Below, one piece after another: positions 62,451 through 64,000 of a stretch of 64,000 bases of DNA (within the stretch, counting starts at the first letter, position 1; each line of letters begins with the position of its first letter). Source of the DNA: Fibrobacterota bacterium (GTDB lineage Bacteria > Fibrobacterota > Chitinivibrionia > Chitinivibrionales > Chitinispirillaceae); assembly GCA_023459055.1 (NCBI GenBank), contig JAEWVR010000011.1, forward strand, positions 248,001-312,000, given 5' to 3'. The notes below the pieces were generated by a model that was not told where the DNA came from, did not search any database, and saw only the letters and a program-made list of their open reading frames with translations. Made by a program: the position numbers and the translations under genes.

Positions 62451-63759
62451 ACCACTTCATCTGCCCGGTTGACTCAAGTACACTCCGCCAGAGCGGTCGC
62501 GTCGGGTCAACCACTTTTCTTCGCATTGTAGCAACCTTTATCGGAATATGTACATTTAGTCCATGCCAGCGTCCAACAACAAGATTTGTTTTACCTGCCA
62601 TCGCAGCATGTACGGCATCATGTCCCAATTGTAAACAGTAGACACCATCCGCAGCATTTGCAGGTACAGAACGGATTATGTAACTTGGATCAATATACTT
62701 AACACTATGCGAAACATTTTCTTTCTTCATATAATCAGAGATAGCATCACGTAGAAAAACACCGACATCCTGAAGCTTTTTATTCCCTGATGCATCTGTA
62801 GCATTCACTGCATCCATAAACTCCTGCCCTGCACCTTCAGCAACAACTACAACTGCATGATGACGTGCCTCAAGTCTGCGGTGAAGTGCACGTAAAAACC
62901 CATCCTCACCTTCAAGGGTGAATGGCACTTCGGGAATAAGTACAAAATTGACATCTGACATTGCAAGTGCTGCACTGCAGGCGATAAACCCGGAGTGACG
63001 TCCCATCAGCTTGACAAGACCAACACCATTATATGCACCTTTCGCTTCAATATGTGCACAAATAAGTGACTGCACAGCAGCTTCATACGCAGTCTGAAAA
63101 CCAAAACTCTCATCAATAAACATAAGGTCATTATCGATTGTCTTTGGTATCCCAATCACTGAAATCTTCAGGTTCCGCTTCTTGACTTCATCGTATATGT
63201 CAGCGCCACCACGCAGGGTACCATCACCGCCAACAACAAACAGAATATTTATACCCATTCGCTCAAGACAATCAACGATATCAGGAGTTGGCTGAGGACC
63301 ACGGCTTGACCCAAGCTTTGTCCCACCGGTTTCCTGCCAGCCATCAACGACTTCCGGATTAAGCTCTATGACATCATGGCCAAATTGTGCCAAAAACCCC
63401 TCATAACCGTAGCGGAATCCATAAATGTGGCGAACACCATAAATCCTCGACAGTGCTATAGTCACTGCACGTATAACATCATTGATACCCGGACATAATC
63501 CGCCGCACGTTACAATTCCCGCTCGCGTTTTGCTCGGATCGAAATAGATCTTTTCCCGCGGTCCGGCGCGTTCCATACTTACCTGTGTTACAAGCGTTGA
63601 TGAGTTATCAGTTGTATGATCAACAACATCTTCATAAAGAACTCGGTCTGTTTCATGAACAAAACAGCCTACATTACCTTTGAGTGTTGGATTATCTATA
63701 CGGGCAGGCCCAAGTTGCTCGATATTCATCTGCTCTGGTTTTATCTCAAAATCAATCAT
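62440..63759 (-). CDS. ATP-dependent 6-phosphofructokinase, plant/spirochaete-like type
   Basis: 439 aa, longer than E. coli PfkA and matching plant-type PFK. It phosphorylates fructose 6-phosphate in glycolysis. Motifs: GIVTCGGLCPGINDVIRAVT near 81, GFRYGYEGF near 114, VGGDGTLRGGADIYDEVKKR at about 176-195, GIPKTIDNDLMFIDESFGF at 203-220, LVKLMGRHSGFIAC near 248 and LIPEVPFTLEGE near 273. GGDGT with PKTIDND (Gly and Lys at the two selector positions) is the ATP-using plant/Treponema pattern rather than the GGDDS of pyrophosphate enzymes. The ribosome site is a modest GAAGTGAG. Cytoplasmic, monocistronic. Confidence 0.93.
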   Translation of the reverse strand: MIDFEIKPEQMNIEQLGPARIDNPTLKGNVGCFVHETDRVLYEDVVDHTTDNSSTLVTQVSMERAGPREKIYFDPSKTRAGIVTCGGLCPGINDVIRAVTIALSRIYGVRHIYGFRYGYEGFLAQFGHDVIELNPEVVDGWQETGGTKLGSSRGPQPTPDIVDCLERMGINILFVVGGDGTLRGGADIYDEVKKRNLKISVIGIPKTIDNDLMFIDESFGFQTAYEAAVQSLICAHIEAKGAYNGVGLVKLMGRHSGFIACSAALAMSDVNFVLIPEVPFTLEGEDGFLRALHRRLEARHHAVVVVAEGAGQEFMDAVNATDASGNKKLQDVGVFLRDAISDYMKKENVSHSVKYIDPSYIIRSVPANAADGVYCLQLGHDAVHAAMAGKTNLVVGRWHGLNVHIPIKVATMRRKVVDPTRPLWRSVLESTGQMKWFNE

Positions 63760-63901
63760 ATAAACTCACTTCTAATAGTTAAAAAACACAATAACGTATC
63801 ATGGTCATATGCAACAGTTACAGAAAGTATACAATCTGCAACATTAAATTGAAATATAATATATTACTTAACATTTAAGAGCAACCAACTATGATTGAAG
63901 T

Positions 63902-64000
63902 ATGGGGGACAACCCTGTATTTGTTATCATGAGCACGGATCTTATCACTGATACTACAGATGCAGGAAACAGAGATCTTGACAAATACGATTACTGCCGG
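63902..64000 (+). CDS. Start of an unidentified gene cut by the right edge
   Basis: An ATG at 63902 opens 33 codons to the edge (MGDNPVFVIMSTDLITDTTD and AGNRDLDKYDYCR). A TGA lies two codons upstream, so this or the internal ATG at 63929 would be the start. Ribosome site weak (GAAG). Too short to classify. Confidence 0.4.
   Translation, partial: MGDNPVFVIMSTDLITDTTDAGNRDLDKYDYCR

Noticed and set aside
1..64000. CRISPR array, tRNA/rRNA genes, intact insertion sequences, prophage or toxin-antitoxin modules
   Set aside because: None seen: repeats present are short heptads or palindromes without spacers, and no transposase, integrase or structural RNA was recognised by eye.

Overview
The window looks like a chromosomal segment of a free-living or gut polysaccharide degrader of the Fibrobacterota (Fibrobacter / Chitinispirillum / Chitinivibrio relatives). 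The basis is the co-occurrence of two giant fibro-slime proteins, a TIGR02147/DUF4423-type regulator (both families are best known from Fibrobacter succinogenes), several secreted carbohydrate-active enzymes with carbohydrate-binding modules and C-terminal sorting-like tails, and generally Gram-negative features (outer-membrane barrel, MscS channel with a periplasmic domain). Base composition is moderate and even. No rRNA, tRNA, CRISPR array, prophage or intact insertion sequence was seen.

Layout. 1-6.1 kb: two minus-strand GH5-type hydrolases, the second gene separated from the first by an intrinsic terminator, divergent from a TIGR02147 regulator that overlaps by 4 bp a sugar-binding-type lipoprotein; the shared 560-bp intergenic region carries two near-identical palindromes in opposite orientation. 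6.2-18.9 kb: two tandem giant fibro-slime paralogues (1893 and 2192 aa) that differ by one ~330-aa repeat. 19-34 kb: mostly housekeeping and signalling: metF, a 34-aa lysine-rich microprotein, an ankyrin protein, a DUF1848 protein divergent from a radical-SAM protein, a solute-binding protein, two overlapping flavoprotein genes, an HD-GYP phosphodiesterase with a DUF342/FapA-like protein, and priA. 34-41 kb: a Fibrobacterota-type unknown, DUF3795, an MscS-type channel, a PNPOx-like protein, a lipoprotein with a TonB-type C-terminus, and pieces of a broken GNAT gene on both sides of the last two. 41-51 kb: a GNAT, a secreted esterase, a GH10 xylanase with two CBM9-like modules, then a run of small accessory genes and remnants (GrpB/UPF0157, MFS, ICMT-like, RidA remnant, TIGR04076, N-truncated PhzF, another remnant) and a second secreted esterase. 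51-64 kb: a 1344-aa Ig-repeat surface protein, a C1 peptidase, a class D beta-lactamase, an AlbA_2/RecG-like regulator with a 12-bp tandem repeat, an outer-membrane barrel, a BNR propeller enzyme with sorting tail, and a plant-type ATP phosphofructokinase overlapping it tail to tail.

How it fits together. GH5 enzymes, GH10 xylanase, two esterases and the BNR enzyme form a dispersed plant/algal polysaccharide toolkit; the fibro-slime and Ig-repeat proteins are probable surface adhesins; the TIGR02147-lipoprotein pair is the best candidate for an uncharacterised sensing/regulatory system controlling the neighbouring GH5 genes. Intergenic regions carry an unusually rich set of dispersed repeats, above all 7-bp-period (CTACTTG/CTACTGA/ATTCTGA) arrays that sit at gene 3' ends and in several cases supply the stop codon, and a 42-bp direct repeat that brackets a three-gene accessory block. 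All functional names come from reading the translated sequences by eye; no database search was run.
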